Shown piece by piece: positions 23,149 through 25,111 of a DNA stretch of 25,111 nt. Location of the stretch: positions 1-25,111 of the IMG/VR virus record IMGVR_UViG_3300007734_000964. One strand, given 5' to 3'. The translations under genes and the position numbers were made by a program. Under the pieces are notes generated by a model. It was not told the origin of the DNA. It saw nothing but the letters and a program-made list of their open reading frames with translations, and did no database searches. The first letter of the stretch is position 1; every line of letters begins with the position of its first letter. This stretch comes from a virus.

Positions 23149-25111
23149 AGACAAGAATTCTAAATATCTCACCTCGTGCACAGCTTCGTGCTGACGATGA
23201 TGCGCTAGGTTCTTATCCGACATTATTACGGTCTAGTGATGAAAGAACGTTAGGTAATGATCCAATCTCTTTTGATGATAGTAAAACCCAGATATATGAG
23301 TCTAGGCAGGTCTTGATGCCTTACAATATTTCAAGATCACAGGCACAATCATCAGGATTTCTGACGGGAACAATTGAAGTTACAAAAGTTCCTCATCCAT
23401 CCACGCAATTCTTGACAAATTTTGTAGATAATTCATATTCACCATTTAATGAATCTAGAAATCCTGCAGCATTCTTTAATCAGACAGATATATCAGGAAC
23501 AAGCCCGTCAGCATATCCAGGATTTTCATCACCAATAACAAGCAAAGTGATGATTGAGATAGACATCACACCTGCAGCAGTTAAAGATTCTTATAAGATG
23601 GATCCATCTTATGCAACAAATGCCCAGTATCAAAGAGGTACTGGATTTATGTACTTCAATTTTGATAAAAAGCAATGGGAAGATATCGGTCTAGTAGAAC
23701 CAGGAACAGGCAACTCAACAAATTATAAAATTAGCATTGACATCAATAGTGATCTCAAGGCTATACCGACCAGCTTAGAAAAACAAGTTGGTCAATTTAC
23801 TCCATCTCCTGGTGTCGCAGCATCATCAAAGCTAAATACAGGCGTAGAGTTATTACAGCTTGGGTATGGAAAGATTGGAACGCCTACAGCATTTTTTGAT
23901 GCACCAAGAGCACCAAGATACCATGCAACGTCAAGTCAGACAATTAAGATGTCAGATTATATCCAGCATCCATTTGTGCTTGAGAAAGTTTATGTTGAGA
24001 TGCCCGTCATAGGACGTAGAACACAAGATGCAGGAGCTATACCAGTCAAACAAGGCGCATACAAAGATATCACAAATCACGTATTTTTCATCTACAAACA
24101 AAACAGATCAAATTCTACTGTCGATAGTGTGTCTGATATTTCTTCAAGTATTAGATCACTTGTTGCAAATGAATCGTTTTGTTTCTATAACAACTATTCA
24201 ATTTTTTCTGTGGGTCGCCCGATACACGATCCGCCCGTTATGATCGATCATAATCAGCCTTTAGGCATTGCGTCGACGTCATTAAAAGCAACAACATTAA
24301 ATCTGTTATTTACACCCAAGATCTATGACCAGATGTTTACTGCAGTAACACAGTATCCATTTGAAATCAATCCTTCACCACCTCCACCCGCAGGTCTTGG
24401 ACGTCCATTTGGGGTATCGCATTTTTGGCAAGGTGGGACAATAACACCAGCTCAATCAGGATCTCTGCTTGCATTCAGCAATACGCTAGAACATGACATA
24501 GTCAATTATAATACTCTAGCATACCCGGGCATAAGTCAGACATTAAATGATCCTGCATTGCACCCAGAAAATTTTGTAGGAATTAGACACTACACATTTG
24601 ATCCTAGACCTATGCATTCAAGCACATGGAGAAGCAAGTCAGGCCCTGGATCAAAGCTAACAAATGAATTCTTTACAGGATCAAGTCCAGGTGGAATTGT
24701 ATTTAGATATGATGTTGGTGCTACAACAGACCGGACAGACCCGAGATCGAATACACAATCCGGAGCCGACTCATTTTCTAGATCAACACCGTACTTGCTT
24801 CTACCAAGTGATGAATTAATATTTGGACTTGACTCTGGATTCCACACGATAATCTCAGCGTCACTCGGCGTGAGTACACTGAATTTTCCAGTTGCACACA
24901 ACGTCCCTGGAACAGATAGATCAGCGTCTAGTATGACAGGTTCGATGTTAACAATACCTGCACAACCTGCAAAGGTTCGCCTATTCGGTTCGCTGATATT
25001 GAATAATGCTGAGAAGCTTCCTGTGCTGAATCAGCAGCTAACATCGAATGCAATACATGAAGCAATTCAGGATGAGTTAGTTGATCAATTCGATATTAGC
25101 GAACGTTTACT
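23145..25111 (+). CDS. Large virion structural protein, 3' end beyond the window
   Basis: Reading codon by codon from ATG 23145 no stop occurs to the right edge, giving at least 655 residues. It opens MKTRILNISPRAQLRADDDA. The composition (Ser, Thr, Pro, Gly, Asn and aromatic residues, few charged) is that of a phage tail or fibre protein. A Pro-rich stretch (NPSPPPPAGLG) lies near residue 410. No enzymatic motif or collagen-like repeat is evident. The 4-base overlap with the preceding gene and position after the wedge genes suggest a peripheral baseplate or fibre-attachment protein. The short frames that could be drawn on either strand inside it are shadows. Confidence 0.8.
   Translation, partial: MKTRILNISPRAQLRADDDALGSYPTLLRSSDERTLGNDPISFDDSKTQIYESRQVLMPYNISRSQAQSSGFLTGTIEVTKVPHPSTQFLTNFVDNSYSPFNESRNPAAFFNQTDISGTSPSAYPGFSSPITSKVMIEIDITPAAVKDSYKMDPSYATNAQYQRGTGFMYFNFDKKQWEDIGLVEPGTGNSTNYKISIDINSDLKAIPTSLEKQVGQFTPSPGVAASSKLNTGVELLQLGYGKIGTPTAFFDAPRAPRYHATSSQTIKMSDYIQHPFVLEKVYVEMPVIGRRTQDAGAIPVKQGAYKDITNHVFFIYKQNRSNSTVDSVSDISSSIRSLVANESFCFYNNYSIFSVGRPIHDPPVMIDHNQPLGIASTSLKATTLNLLFTPKIYDQMFTAVTQYPFEINPSPPPPAGLGRPFGVSHFWQGGTITPAQSGSLLAFSNTLEHDIVNYNTLAYPGISQTLNDPALHPENFVGIRHYTFDPRPMHSSTWRSKSGPGSKLTNEFFTGSSPGGIVFRYDVGATTDRTDPRSNTQSGADSFSRSTPYLLLPSDELIFGLDSGFHTIISASLGVSTLNFPVAHNVPGTDRSASSMTGSMLTIPAQPAKVRLFGSLILNNAEKLPVLNQQLTSNAIHEAIQDELVDQFDISERL

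Noticed and set aside
24590-24901. 103-codon minus-strand frame and a 71-codon plus-strand frame at 24028-24243
   Set aside because: Both lie within the open 655-codon virion protein frame and show no independent features.
1-25111. tRNA, rRNA or insertion-sequence features
   Set aside because: No cloverleaf-like segment, ribosomal sequence, transposase or terminal repeats were seen by eye in the short gaps or elsewhere.

Overview
The window reads as part of the genome of a large T4-like tailed phage (Caudoviricetes, contractile-tail type), probably uncultured and perhaps aquatic; that habitat is a guess from the gene style. All genes lie on the plus strand, are packed with 1-17 base overlaps or very short gaps, and the DNA is AT-rich. 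The phage assignment rests on a run of recognisable T4-type genes from about 12.7 kb onward: a late sigma factor of the gp55 type, a baseplate hub OB-fold protein, a gp25-like wedge protein, a gp6-like wedge protein and a large protein carrying conserved gp7-position/tail-protein motifs. No gap without a gene exceeds 50 bases.

Region 1 (1-9194) is a sugar and glycan cassette. It holds a DegT-family aminotransferase (cut by the left edge), a GNAT acetyltransferase, a GT-A glycosyltransferase whose 5' end looks frameshifted, three small class I methyltransferases, a GT-B-like transferase, a NeuB-type synthase, a NeuA-type CMP-sugar synthetase, a D-2-hydroxyacid dehydrogenase, a GT2 glycosyltransferase and a short UDP-glucose/GDP-mannose dehydrogenase. 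NeuB plus NeuA plus an aminotransferase and an acetyltransferase is the signature of making and CMP-activating a nonulosonic (sialic-acid-like) sugar. The transferases and methyltransferases would attach and cap it. The target (virion protein, host surface or DNA) cannot be read from the sequence.

Region 2 (9229-12472) holds a Cas4/RecB-type PD-(D/E)XK nuclease with four cysteines placed for an Fe-S cluster, followed by two adjacent GT4-like glycosyltransferases. An 8-bp inverted repeat sits exactly at the junction of regions 1 and 2.

Region 3 (12475-25111) is late-gene control and tail assembly: a small membrane protein, the sigma factor overlapping its end, a coiled-coil protein, hub protein, gp25-like, gp6-like, a DNRLRE-like virion protein, an 1154-residue LamG-containing wedge protein, an unrecognised 242-residue protein, and a large virion protein that runs off the right edge. 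The sigma factor probably drives transcription of this module late in infection; the glycan genes upstream may decorate the particle it builds or the host surface.
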